A model generated the notes under the pieces. That model was not told where the DNA came from and did not search any database. It worked only from the letters and a program-made list of their open reading frames with translations. From NCBI RefSeq assembly GCF_004331035.1, contig NZ_SJNT01000001.1, positions 124,034-188,033 on the forward strand: DNA of 64,000 nucleotides, written 5' to 3'. Numbering within the stretch: position 1 is the first letter of the stretch; each line of letters opens with the position of its first letter. The position numbers and the translations under genes are program-made. Shown here in pieces: positions 48,582-56,916 of this stretch. The DNA is from Acinetobacter sp. ANC 4910. Its GTDB lineage: Bacteria; Pseudomonadota; Gammaproteobacteria; Pseudomonadales; Moraxellaceae.

Positions 48582-49937
48582 TTGAACAATAACTCTTCAC
48601 AACTTCAGCGTGGCTTAAAGAACCGTCACATCCAACTTATCGCCATGGGTGGCGCAATTGGTACAGGCTTATTCTTAGGTTCCGCACAGGTTATCCAATC
48701 TGCTGGTCCATCCATCATTTTAGGTTATGCCATTGGTGGTTTAATTGCATTTTTAATTATGCGTCAGTTGGGGGAAATGATTGTCCATGAACCTGTTGCA
48801 GGTTCATTTAGTCATTTTGCTTATCAATATTGGGGCAAATTCCCTGGCTTCCTTGCTGGTTGGAATTACTGGATTCTATATATTTTAGTGGCGATGACTG
48901 AGCTTACCGCAGTCGCTAAATATATTAATTACTGGTGGCCTTTTATTCCTGCATGGGCTTCGGTACTGTTCTTCTTCGTTGTCATTACCCTCATTAACTT
49001 GGGTAATGTAAAGTTCTATGGAGAGTCGGAATTCTGGTTAGCGATTATTAAAGTTGCTGCAGTAATTTCCATGATCGTATTCGGTTTATATTTATTATTT
49101 ACCGCAGACGCAAACTCAACGGCTTCATTTAGTAACCTTTGGACACACGGTGGATTCTTCCCGAATGGCTTTGAAGGTCTATTCTATATGTTGGCTTTCC
49201 TGATGTTCGCCTTTGGGGGAATTGAACTGATTGGGATGGCAGCGGCAGAAGCGAAAGATCCTGAAAAAACTATTCCTAAAGCCATCAATCAAGTTGTGTT
49301 CCGTATCCTTATTTTCTATATCGGTTCATTGACTATTCTGTTGTCTTTAGTGCCTTGGAACCAATTGGATTTAGGTGGTTTGGACAAAAGTCCATTCGTG
49401 ATGATTTTTAGCCAAATGGGCATTCAATGGGCTGCACATTTACTGAATTTCATTATTTTAACCGCTGCTTTATCTGTATATAACAGTGGTATGTACGCAA
49501 ATAGCCGTATGTTGTTTGGTTTAGCGGAACAAGGAAATGCGCCAAAAGTTTTCTTGAAAGTGAACAAACAAGGGGTGCCAATTCCTGCGGTATTGTTCTC
49601 GGCATTGCTCATTTTCGGTTGTGTATTGTTGAACTACTTTGTACCTGAAGATGCGCTTGGTCATTTAATGTATATTGTTGTGGGTGCATTGGTATTGAAC
49701 TGGGCAATGATTAGTTTGACACATTTAAAATTCCGTCAAGCCATGAAAGCCACATCAACTCAAACTAAATTCCCTGCACTTTGGTCACCAGTAAGTAACT
49801 ATTTAGTCCTGATCTTTATTGCGACTGTGTTATACATTATGTGGACGCAAGGCTTTAAAGAGTCTGTACTGATGATTCCTGTGTGGATTGTCTTGATGCT
49901 GATCTTCTTTAAAATGATCAAACCAGCCAAGAGCTAA
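48582..49937 (+). CDS. Aromatic/proline-type amino-acid permease (AAT family)
   Basis: 451-residue APC transporter with 12 spans, closest in style to AroP, PheP and ProY: QLQRGLKNRHIQLIAMGGAI, GTGLFLGSAQVIQSAGPSII, RQLGEMIVHEPVAGSFSHFA, FAFGGIELIGMAAAEAKDPE. The consensus GGAIGTGLF binds the amino-acid backbone. Substrate not certain. The first usable codon is TTG at 48582 with GAGA upstream; no ATG occurs before the conserved region. Terminator at 49959. Confidence 0.82.
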   Translation: MNNNSSQLQRGLKNRHIQLIAMGGAIGTGLFLGSAQVIQSAGPSIILGYAIGGLIAFLIMRQLGEMIVHEPVAGSFSHFAYQYWGKFPGFLAGWNYWILYILVAMTELTAVAKYINYWWPFIPAWASVLFFFVVITLINLGNVKFYGESEFWLAIIKVAAVISMIVFGLYLLFTADANSTASFSNLWTHGGFFPNGFEGLFYMLAFLMFAFGGIELIGMAAAEAKDPEKTIPKAINQVVFRILIFYIGSLTILLSLVPWNQLDLGGLDKSPFVMIFSQMGIQWAAHLLNFIILTAALSVYNSGMYANSRMLFGLAEQGNAPKVFLKVNKQGVPIPAVLFSALLIFGCVLLNYFVPEDALGHLMYIVVGALVLNWAMISLTHLKFRQAMKATSTQTKFPALWSPVSNYLVLIFIATVLYIMWTQGFKESVLMIPVWIVLMLIFFKMIKPAKS

Positions 49938-49958
49938 GCAACTTTGGGTTGAATTAAA

Positions 49959-49991
49959 AAAAGTTATTGTTTTGGCAATAACTTTTTTTTT
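49959..49991 (+). terminator. Terminator of the amino-acid permease gene
   Basis: AAAGTTATTG / CAATAACTTT stem with TTTTGG loop, then T8. Confidence 0.88.
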
Positions 49992-50023
49992 GCTTTAAAA
50001 TCAGGTACATTATTTCCACTTTA

Positions 50024-50099
50024 GCGCCCTTAGCTTAACTGGATAGAGCAGTTGCCTCCTAAGCGACCGACGTGGGTTCGAGTCCCGCAGGGCGCACCA
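50024..50099 (+). tRNA. tRNA-Arg (anticodon CCU)
   Basis: 76-base cloverleaf with encoded CCA. Acceptor GCGCCCT / AGGGCGC, D arm GCTTAACTGGATAGAGC, anticodon stem GTTGC / GCGAC with loop CTCCTAA (anticodon CCT, reading AGG), T arm with GGTTCGAGTCC. Its 3' end is the left junction of the island, and the sequence remains a complete tRNA after integration. Confidence 0.95.
50086..50099 (+). other. attL core (tRNA 3' end)
   Basis: CGCAGGGCGCACCA, the last 14 bases of tRNA-Arg. An identical 14-mer recurs at 63497-63510, and the flanks differ on both sides, as expected for attachment-site copies. Confidence 0.88.
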
Positions 50100-50209
50100 A
50101 ATCATTAAACGCATATAACTTTATTTACACCACAGTCAATAAAAATCAATAACTTAAACAACAATCATGGTCTTTCTTAACTCTATATAACTTGATATAG
50201 CCTTAAAAA

Positions 50210-50230
50210 ATAAGTACCTTAATGAGTACC
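50210..50230 (+). promoter_or_regulatory. Left integrase arm-type repeats
   Basis: ATAAGTACC (50210-50218) and ATGAGTACC (50222-50230), a pair with a 12-base period, 111 bases inside attL. The same pair with the same period and direction occurs inside attR (63412-63432). Likely binding sites of the integrase N-terminal domain. Confidence 0.6.
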
Positions 50231-50253
50231 TAGCCCGATTCTATCAACTTTCA

Positions 50254-50262
50254 GGTACTCAT
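50254..50262 (-). promoter_or_regulatory. Inverted arm-type repeat at integrase start
   Basis: GGTACTCAT, the complement of ATGAGTACC, ends 4 bases before the integrase ATG. Integrase bound here could block its own translation start region or promoter, that is, autoregulation. Confidence 0.45.
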
Positions 50263-50266
50263 TCTC

Positions 50267-51589
50267 ATGGCTAAACTGGTTAAACCCCTTACAGACCCTC
50301 AATGTGGGGCTGCAAAACCACGAGATAAGGATTACACCCTATTTGATGGTGATGGGTTGATATTGCTTGTACGCACATCGGGCACAAAGACCTGGCGATA
50401 TAGATATAAAAATCTATTGGGTACTCAAATCATCACAATAGGTACTTATCCGGCTATCAAACTAGCAAAAGCTCGAGAGCATCGAGCAAAATATAAAACC
50501 ATGCTGGCCAACGGATTGGACCCTAAAGAGCAAATAGCGATTGAACAATCTAAGCAAGACAATAAATATCACTTTGAACCTATAGCAAGGGCTTGGCATG
50601 TTGCCTACAAAGCAAGTGGTAAATGGGGCGAAGAAACGGCGGAACGTGCGTTAAAGAACCTAGAGAAATATGTATTCCCTCTTATTGGGACCCGTCCGAT
50701 TGACAGCATCAAGCCTAAAGACCTCAATTATGTCCTGAGCCAAATTGAAGAAACAGGCTTTCTTGAAGTGGTCAAAAAGACACGCCAGCGTTTTGTCAGT
50801 ATTTTTGCTTATGCCATTTCTAAAGGATTAATAGAGTTAAACCCTGCATCTAGTTTAAAAGATGCCATAACAGTGACACGTAAAACTAAGCACCACCCTA
50901 AACTACACCTGAGCCGATTACCTGAGTTTTTACAGAAGATAGAAGCTGATAAAGGTTATCCAATTACTAAGCTGTGCTTAATGTTCGCCCTACACACTTT
51001 CGCCCGATCAAGTGAGATACGCTTTGCGCGCTGGTCTGAATTTGACTTAGAAAAGGGACAATGGATTATCCCCCCTGAACGGAAAGCATCGAAGGGTAGC
51101 AAGTATGCTCATCGTGGAGCAAAAATGAAAACTGAGCATTTAATCATGCTCTCCCCTCAAGCCTTAGCCATTTTAAAAGAGTTACAAGCCTACAGCGGCA
51201 TGTATGAAAATGTATTCCCTAAACACGGCGACCCTTACGGCTTTATCAGTGAAACCACCATAAACAATACATTAAGACGTATCGGTTACGATACCAATGA
51301 AGATGTGTGTTTGCATGGCTTCAGAGGCATGGCTTGCGGTGCCTTAGTTGAAAGTATGCTATTCACTGAAGAAGCCGTTGAGAAGCAAATGAGCCACCAA
51401 GAACGCGACCAAGTGCGCTTAGCTTATACACATCATGTTGAGTTCTTAGATGAACGTAAAAAGATGATGAACTGGTGGAGTAATTATCTTGATAAGAATA
51501 AGAGCGAATATATCAGTGCTTATGACTATGGTCAGGAAATCAAAAACATTGAGCAAGATAATCTCATTCAGTTTAAAAAGACCAAGTAA
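50267..51589 (+). CDS. int: P4-type tyrosine integrase
   Basis: 440-residue site-specific recombinase with the P4/CP4-57 layout: N-terminal DUF4102 arm-binding domain (KLVKPLTDPQCGAAKPRDKD, then GDGLILLVRTSGTKTWRYRY), SAM-like core-binding domain, and catalytic domain. Catalytic residues: Arg in FARSSEIRFARW near 248, HGFRG (HxxR) near 349, Tyr in RLAYTHHVEF near 386. It faces into the element from the tRNA side. It integrates into, and with an excisionase removes from, the tRNA-Arg 3' end. Confidence 0.93.
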   Translation: MAKLVKPLTDPQCGAAKPRDKDYTLFDGDGLILLVRTSGTKTWRYRYKNLLGTQIITIGTYPAIKLAKAREHRAKYKTMLANGLDPKEQIAIEQSKQDNKYHFEPIARAWHVAYKASGKWGEETAERALKNLEKYVFPLIGTRPIDSIKPKDLNYVLSQIEETGFLEVVKKTRQRFVSIFAYAISKGLIELNPASSLKDAITVTRKTKHHPKLHLSRLPEFLQKIEADKGYPITKLCLMFALHTFARSSEIRFARWSEFDLEKGQWIIPPERKASKGSKYAHRGAKMKTEHLIMLSPQALAILKELQAYSGMYENVFPKHGDPYGFISETTINNTLRRIGYDTNEDVCLHGFRGMACGALVESMLFTEEAVEKQMSHQERDQVRLAYTHHVEFLDERKKMMNWWSNYLDKNKSEYISAYDYGQEIKNIEQDNLIQFKKTK

Positions 51590-51619
51590 ATAAACCCTAT
51601 CTTACTTAGAAAAGCGGCT

Positions 51620-51706
51620 TAATGGCTTAATAGGCTTGAATCCCTTATACGACAAGCTACTCCATTAAGCAATGCTATAGAAAATGTACTGGCATAATGG
51701 CTTAAT
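51620..51706 (+). repeat. Pair of 12-bp direct repeats
   Basis: TAATGGCTTAAT at 51620-51631 and again at 51695-51706; a partial inverted copy (TCCATTAAGC) lies between them at 51661-51670. Possibly regulator sites or a P4-type replication accessory element. Confidence 0.5.
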
Positions 51707-51730
51707 CAATATATTTCCCCTAGAAACCCT

Positions 51731-51819
51731 GCGATTTTGCGATTTGGCTTTACCACCAGTGCTGCATAAGACTTTGGACTTCGCAAACTATTTGCGATTC
51801 ACTTGCGGTGCGCTGCGAT
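51731..51819 (+). repeat. GCGAT iteron cluster, left
   Basis: Four copies of GCGAT (51731, 51739, 51794, 51815), each followed by T, all in the same direction, in 89 bases. The same pentamer makes a denser cluster after the primase gene. Confidence 0.5.
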
Positions 51820-51985
51820 TCCCCCATTTTATAACGCCGTGATTTGTCGCTGTAATGAGCTTATATGCACATATATGGTTATTTATCATTTATATTCAGT
51901 TTGCTAAGTCTAGGTTTGCTCCCGAAAGTCGGATACCCAATTCGATTGGCTTAGCTGTTTATTGGGGATGCTGTGGGAGGCATGT

Positions 51986-53383
51986 ATGAGATTTTTGGAC
52001 TATATTGATAGTGATACCAGTAGTTATATTTCACTAAAAGAAGCAATATCCCTTTTAGTTGAGAAAACAAATTGGGCTATAAATGAAGTAGCTATCTATT
52101 TATTAAACAAAGAAGTCCCAGAAGAACTAGCTTGTCTTGTAAGAGGTTCTGACTACAAAATAAAAATTTCTAGTGGTAAACATTTTAGTTATGGAGTTTT
52201 TAGACCATATGGCAAAGATTGGGCTTTTGAATATCTAACCAATATTGCTGAATTATCTAATGGTACAACATGGGAAACTATAGCGAAATACACAGCTCAC
52301 TGGGATTATTGGAACTCTGCTTTTATTTGTGACAGTAATTTAAAACTCCTTGAAAATGTCTATTGGTACAAAGAGGCGTTCTTTGATGCATATCCTATTA
52401 AGTCTTTAAATTTGCTTGATGATGATCAAATTCCATTAAATCAGAACTTAACTCCTATATGGGATGTTCAATATCTAAATATCTTGAAAGATGATATGCC
52501 CAATATAAAAACAATTGATCCAGATTTTTTCTCAGGTGCAAATTTTGACTTTGAAGATTCAAATACAACCAGTCAAATACAAAGTAAAGAGACTCTGTCT
52601 CAAAATGAAAATAATACAAAGCAATTAGACAACCAGTTACCGCTGCATATCAAAATTTTAGCAATGAATGATTATTTCACAGTTGTCGAATCGGCTTGTT
52701 TCATCTCTTTTGATGAGCCTGAAAAAATGCAGACACATATAGATTCTGGAAATTTAGCCTATAACGCTTGGAATTATGGTGAGCATATGCAAGCAGTAAA
52801 AATAATTGAAAATGGCATTAGAGCGAACAAACTTGATATAGAAAATGATGGCATGATACCAAGAGCATCATTACAGCGATTTCTATGTGAGCGTAATCAT
52901 GTAATTAGTGGTTTTAACGACAATCAACCATTATTAATTCTGCCAAGGTATGGAGACCCATCAATTGGATATGCCTCACCAGAAAGTTATCAAAAAGAAC
53001 GCTCTCAACTGTTAAAAGAATTCAAGCAGCTCAAAAGTGAGTTAGAGCAAGAGAAACTTCAGTCATCATTACTCATTTTAGATAATCAATCCTCGCTATC
53101 TGAGACCAACCAGCTAAAAGCTAGAATTACAGAACTTGAAGCTGCTCAACCCAAGTCAATAGATTCTGATGTTCAATTAAGTCCAGAACAGGAAATCCCT
53201 AATTCAAGACAAAGAAATAATATTCTCAAAATTATTTCGATTTTGTCTGGCATGGCAGGTTTACCGCCAGAACATTTCAAGGCATTTAATATGATGGATG
53301 TCCATGCAGCTCAAAATAATATAGATATTCCAAGTAAGCACACAGTCGCAGATTGGTTAAAAAAGGCTAGGGATTCTAACTAG
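51986..53383 (+). CDS. Island protein of unknown function with coiled coil
   Basis: 465 residues from the ATG at 51986, which has GGGAGG 5 bases upstream; the longer frame from 51962 starts with TTG and lacks this. N-terminal 190 residues mixed alpha/beta with many Trp/Tyr; a Gln/Asn/Ser-rich linker; a middle helical part; a coiled coil at about 330-390 (ERSQLLKEFKQLKSELEQEK); a C-terminal conserved-looking block (NNILKIISILSGMAGLPP, then TVADWLKKARDSN) seen in other Acinetobacter mobile-region proteins. No catalytic motif recognised. It may be a regulator or replication helper; function unknown. More A+T-rich than the core genes. Confidence 0.7.
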   Translation: MRFLDYIDSDTSSYISLKEAISLLVEKTNWAINEVAIYLLNKEVPEELACLVRGSDYKIKISSGKHFSYGVFRPYGKDWAFEYLTNIAELSNGTTWETIAKYTAHWDYWNSAFICDSNLKLLENVYWYKEAFFDAYPIKSLNLLDDDQIPLNQNLTPIWDVQYLNILKDDMPNIKTIDPDFFSGANFDFEDSNTTSQIQSKETLSQNENNTKQLDNQLPLHIKILAMNDYFTVVESACFISFDEPEKMQTHIDSGNLAYNAWNYGEHMQAVKIIENGIRANKLDIENDGMIPRASLQRFLCERNHVISGFNDNQPLLILPRYGDPSIGYASPESYQKERSQLLKEFKQLKSELEQEKLQSSLLILDNQSSLSETNQLKARITELEAAQPKSIDSDVQLSPEQEIPNSRQRNNILKIISILSGMAGLPPEHFKAFNMMDVHAAQNNIDIPSKHTVADWLKKARDSN

Positions 53384-53427
53384 AACGTAAGTCATTCTAA
53401 CTAGAATTGGAATGATTCTAACTAGAA
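53373..53427 (+). promoter_or_regulatory. Three phased 13-bp repeats before the AlpA-like gene
   Basis: ATTCTAACTAGAA at 53373, 53394 and 53415. The repeats are identical, start exactly 21 bases apart (two helical turns) and each contain the inverted pair TTCTA / TAGAA. The first overlaps the 3' end of the preceding gene. They end 62 bases before the AlpA-like start. Best read as a multi-dimer operator. Confidence 0.7.
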
Positions 53428-53489
53428 CAAAGTAATCAAAATCATAAACATACTAACTCCACGATATACAACTATGTGGAGTTATACAC

Positions 53490-53699
53490 ATGCAACCCAT
53501 CCGAATTACTTACAATCAGGCTTGTGAGTTATTGAGCATAAAGCGCAATGCTTTACGTGAACTTACATTGAATGACCCAGAGTTTCCAAAACCGTATAAA
53601 GCTGGTCCTACTCGTCAAGCTCCTGTGTATTTCGACTACGCCCAGCTTGTTGAATGGCATAACAAGCAAATGCAAAGCCTTGCAGTATTGGAGGCTTAA
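53490..53699 (+). CDS. AlpA-like excisionase/regulator
   Basis: 69 residues, MerR-like winged helix of the AlpA/phage Xis type: ITYNQACELLSIKRNALREL (helix-turn-helix), FPKPYKAGPTRQAPVYFDYA (wing) and a short helical tail. In P4-like islands such proteins activate int and control excision. The three phased repeats upstream are candidate targets. ATG at 53490. Followed after 3 bases by another small HTH gene. Confidence 0.8.
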   Translation: MQPIRITYNQACELLSIKRNALRELTLNDPEFPKPYKAGPTRQAPVYFDYAQLVEWHNKQMQSLAVLEA

Positions 53700-53702
53700 A
53701 GC

Positions 53703-53915
53703 ATGAATAACCATCAAACCCAAGTCCTCAACCACCTCAAGCAAGGCAAAACCCTCTCACAAGCAGAGGCAATTCATTACTACGATTGTTTCCGTCTTAG
53801 TGCGGTTGTAGAACGCCTACGTAAGCAAGGTTATGACATTGTGACCCATGCTGAACCCAACCTAAATAATAAAGGCTCACACGCACGTTATGAATTAAGG
53901 GAGTTCGAGGCATGA
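53703..53915 (+). CDS. Small helix-turn-helix protein
   Basis: 70 residues resembling the HTH_39-type winged helix: TQVLNHLKQGKTLSQAEAIH, then YDCFRLSAVVERLRKQGYDI and a basic, polar wing (NNKGSHARYEL). Commonly found beside satellite primase genes, presumably DNA binding. It overlaps the next ORF by 4 bases (ATGA), so the cluster is translated as a unit. Confidence 0.7.
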   Translation: MNNHQTQVLNHLKQGKTLSQAEAIHYYDCFRLSAVVERLRKQGYDIVTHAEPNLNNKGSHARYELREFEA

Positions 53916-54250
53916 AAGAGCTCTTTCACAACCCCCTCAAACTGTTTTTAGTCTGGGTAATAACTGTTTTTCTTGTTGCAAGCTATGGACGTTTTGCTTA
54001 TGCTTACGGCGTTCACCCACATGGTGAATTAGCTTTGGTCGGCTATTACTATAAAGGCGCATATAGTCCGCTCAGGGCTTTTTTTATGCGTTATATCTCT
54101 ATGCGCCTGCATATCGTTATGGCAGAGCTGGAGGGGGACACTTTCGAGTGTGCTGGGTTCCTTTGTAGCCAGTCGACCAACCCCTTTCAGTTTTGCCACC
54201 CTCATTTGGTCGTGAATGGCAAAGCTCCAATCTACAAAGGAGCGCATTAA
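53912..54250 (+). CDS. Small island protein, Ash-like by position
   Basis: 112 residues. One N-terminal hydrophobic segment (LFLVWVITVFLVASYGRFAYA), then a region with Cys residues and a QSTNPFQFCHPHL stretch that resembles the end of phage Ash/Icd-like proteins. In those, the coding sequence overlaps a structured regulatory RNA. I am not sure the whole frame is translated: the block from about 54057 could reflect a conserved RNA. Start ATG overlaps the preceding stop. Confidence 0.45.
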   Translation: MKELFHNPLKLFLVWVITVFLVASYGRFAYAYGVHPHGELALVGYYYKGAYSPLRAFFMRYISMRLHIVMAELEGDTFECAGFLCSQSTNPFQFCHPHLVVNGKAPIYKGAH

Positions 54251-54252
54251 TC

Positions 54253-54570
54253 ATGCCTAACTCAAATCAAAAATCGAAATCAATTAATAACGATTATTTC
54301 CCATCTCTAAGCTGTACCAGCGCATTTTTCACACCACATAAAGATGCAAACCATCTCAATGCTCAAGATGTTATTCATAACCTTGTTGGAAGTGCTAAAG
54401 ACATTTCAACCGTTACTTTCAACTGTTTTGAAAATGGTAAGGAATTAACCATTAACGGTGAAATTGTTGCAAACCTGATTTTTGAAATCCAAACCAAATT
54501 AGAAATGATTGAGAAGATATTGCCTTTGGCTTTTGAATGGCAAGAAAGTGAAAAAGGTGGTGCCAAATGA
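54253..54570 (+). CDS. Small island protein of unknown function
   Basis: 105 residues from the ATG at 54253 (MPNSNQKSKSINND), with AAAGGAG at 54237-54243. No signal peptide. The middle reads TFNCFENGKELTINGEIVAN and the end is helical (EMIEKILPLAFEWQESEKG). Unrecognised family. Its stop overlaps the primase start (ATGA), so it is translationally coupled to replication and may be an accessory factor. The frame is open upstream to 54193 but that start lacks a ribosome site. Confidence 0.65.
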   Translation: MPNSNQKSKSINNDYFPSLSCTSAFFTPHKDANHLNAQDVIHNLVGSAKDISTVTFNCFENGKELTINGEIVANLIFEIQTKLEMIEKILPLAFEWQESEKGGAK

Positions 54571-56672
54571 ATAACACCACCTCCATCAAACCCGACACCA
54601 TCTTAGCAAATTGCACATTACTTAATCCACTGGATGATACCTATATCAATCATCCAGTCATTCAGCGTTTTGGCAGTCCTTTACAGCCGATCTATGTGGA
54701 CCAGTGCCATGTAGATATCAACGGCGTGAGCTATGATAATCCTTTAATTCAGCCGATCTATAACGCTCAATTAGAGCTTGTTCAATGTGCCGTATTACAA
54801 GATAAACAACCCTTACGAGTCATCCCCGATGGAGTGGCCAAAGGCTTTGCTGTGTTGGGGGAGTTACACCAGGATAAACCTGTCATCATCACCTACAGCC
54901 TAGAGGCATTCTTTAAGATTGCTCAAACTGGCTACGCCGTGGTATTGGTAGTATTACCAAGCCTATGTGATGCTCATCAAATCGAGTTAAAGCCATTTGA
55001 TTTTGAGCAAATGCAGTTCGTGATTAATCAGCTTTCAAAGTCAGGTTTTGACAGGTTGTATATGCCAGTACGCCCTGAGCATATACAGCTCGAGGCATTC
55101 CAAAACCTTGAGAAAAATAGCCCTGTTCAATTGCTCAATCAATTTCAGAAAGCTGGTGAAAGTGAGTTTTTAACTGAGCTTTTAAAGGATGATGATGCAG
55201 AGGAAGTACAGGCTTTTCTTGATTATGCCATTGAGCAATTACCATCATTAAACCAATGGGGTGAGTTATTACCTCTGGAGCAAGCCGGTACGGCGTTAAA
55301 TAGCCCTTATCCCATTCATGCCCTGCCACCACTGGCAAGGGATGCCGTGATAGCAATTGCTGAGCATGTACAAGCGCCAATTGGTATGACAGCTCAATGT
55401 GTCATCGGTGCCATGTCACATATTGCCCAAGCCCATGTAAATGCACCACATCCATTTAGCCCTCATGGTGAGCCATGTAGCCTCTATCTACTCACTGAGG
55501 GGCAAAGTGGAAGCCGTAAGAGTACCAGTCGAAACATGGCAGACAGAGCCATTATTGAGCATGAACGGAAACAATACGAGCAATACCGCCGTGAGCTGGA
55601 GCAATGGAAAAGTGGCCAAGCCTCTTTAAATAAGAAGGATAAAGAAGCCTATTGCGCTGAAAATCCCCCACCACATGACCCGAGTACTTTATATAGCGAT
55701 ATCACGCTGGAATCGATTGCAGGGCTTTATGTTGATGGTGTGTTGAATAATGCCTCCATTGCCAGTGATGAAGCTGGACAATTCTTTGGTGGCTATACCA
55801 TGAAAGGAGACACAAGGACGCAAGCTATTGGAGGCTATGCCAAGCTATTTGATGATGGTTTTGTGGAGCGTACCCGATCAAAATCGAATTTAAACGGTAG
55901 TGGTCGTGCTTATGACGTTCGTTTGACCTTCAATCTACAGGGGCAGCATGAAGTGTTATCCGAAGCCCTTAAAGATCCTGTGTTACGTGGTCAAGGCTTC
56001 CTGCCTCGCTTTATTTTAACCATCCCTGAGAACTTGGCAGGGACACGCCTACAAGATGCTATTTACCGATCTAAGAACGCCAATCATGACCATCGGCTTA
56101 TCGCTTACTGGACACGGTGTGAATACCTACTGGATGACTGCCCTAGACCACAAGGAGGGCAAGAACTTCATAATGGGCGTTATGTTATTCCTATGAACGA
56201 TGAGGCAAAGGAAATAGATGCATCGTTCTACAACATGTTTGAGGAACTACAAGGCAAAGGTAAGCGTTATGAGTACCTACAGGCATTTGCCAGTCGAGCC
56301 AGTCAATTAGCACGGCGTTTAGCGACTGTATTCGCTTATTTTGAGGGCATACAGTGGATAGATGCCAAAACCTTAACAGGGGCCTGTGAGGTCGTTAAAC
56401 ACTCGCTGAATGAATGGGCGATGTATGCAGATATTGAGGTCAAAGCGGAAAGTGATGGTGAACGTCTGATTAAGTGGCTGGTGCGGAAATGTGCTGAACA
56501 AAAGACCAGTAGCCTTTCTAAAACCTTGGCCATGAAAGGTGCGCCGTCACATCTGAGAAAAGCCAAGGAGTTTGACCCTTGTATCAATGAATTGATCGAA
56601 TTTAATTATGTTCGATTGGTCACTATCAACAAATCCACATACATTGAATTAAACCCTTTACTACTGAAATAA
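54567..56672 (+). CDS. DUF3987 primase/helicase-like replication protein
   Basis: 701 residues, YfjI/DUF3987 type as in P4-like and other integrative elements. The N-terminal 200 residues look like a degenerate Toprim/primase part (VIITYSLEAFFKIAQTGYAV). The C-terminal helicase part has Walker A EGQSGSRKSTSRNM near residue 312 and an Asp-Glu box (IASDEAGQFFGGYT) near 400, followed by arginine-rich elements. It probably initiates replication of the excised island at the GCGAT iterons that directly follow. ATG overlaps the preceding stop. Confidence 0.82.
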   Translation: MNNTTSIKPDTILANCTLLNPLDDTYINHPVIQRFGSPLQPIYVDQCHVDINGVSYDNPLIQPIYNAQLELVQCAVLQDKQPLRVIPDGVAKGFAVLGELHQDKPVIITYSLEAFFKIAQTGYAVVLVVLPSLCDAHQIELKPFDFEQMQFVINQLSKSGFDRLYMPVRPEHIQLEAFQNLEKNSPVQLLNQFQKAGESEFLTELLKDDDAEEVQAFLDYAIEQLPSLNQWGELLPLEQAGTALNSPYPIHALPPLARDAVIAIAEHVQAPIGMTAQCVIGAMSHIAQAHVNAPHPFSPHGEPCSLYLLTEGQSGSRKSTSRNMADRAIIEHERKQYEQYRRELEQWKSGQASLNKKDKEAYCAENPPPHDPSTLYSDITLESIAGLYVDGVLNNASIASDEAGQFFGGYTMKGDTRTQAIGGYAKLFDDGFVERTRSKSNLNGSGRAYDVRLTFNLQGQHEVLSEALKDPVLRGQGFLPRFILTIPENLAGTRLQDAIYRSKNANHDHRLIAYWTRCEYLLDDCPRPQGGQELHNGRYVIPMNDEAKEIDASFYNMFEELQGKGKRYEYLQAFASRASQLARRLATVFAYFEGIQWIDAKTLTGACEVVKHSLNEWAMYADIEVKAESDGERLIKWLVRKCAEQKTSSLSKTLAMKGAPSHLRKAKEFDPCINELIEFNYVRLVTINKSTYIELNPLLLK

Positions 56673-56674
56673 GC

Positions 56675-56872
56675 GCGATTTTGCGATTTTAGGCTGTACC
56701 CCTCGCTATATAAGGGGTTAAGAATCGCAAATGGCTTGCGATAGCACTGCGATAGGCTGCGATTCCTTTGCGATTGATACGAGGAATCGCAAATCGCAAA
56801 ACCGCAAACAATATGGCTGCGATAGTGAAAGCCTTACTACATAAGGACTATAGAGTGAAATCGCAGAATCGC
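56675..56872. repeat. GCGAT iteron cluster, candidate replication origin
   Basis: Twelve copies of the pentamer GCGAT in 198 bases: seven direct (56675, 56683, 56738, 56749, 56759, 56770, 56819) and five inverted as ATCGC (56724, 56786, 56793, 56860, 56868). Several extend to TTGCGATT or AATCGCAAA. The block fills the 244-base gap between the primase stop and the SIR2 stop. This is the arrangement of an iteron origin next to its initiator. Confidence 0.65.
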
Positions 56873-56916
56873 AGGGCTTCTATAGATAAATATAAATTTA
56901 AATAGCCGAGTCAAAA

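Larger units (their letters stand above)
51590..51985. other. Non-coding region with repeats after the integrase
   Basis: 396 bases without a gene. It contains the two 12-bp repeats (51620-51706), the left iteron cluster (51731-51819) and the promoter and GGGAGG ribosome site of the next gene. It may be an origin half or a regulatory region. Confidence 0.55.

Noticed and set aside
53373..53427. CRISPR-like short array
   Set aside because: Unit length of 21 bases with an 8-base gap is too short, with only three copies and no cas genes; fits a regulator site.
56675..56872. CRISPR array
   Set aside because: Repeats are 5 to 8 bases, on both strands and irregularly spaced; no uniform spacers and no cas genes.
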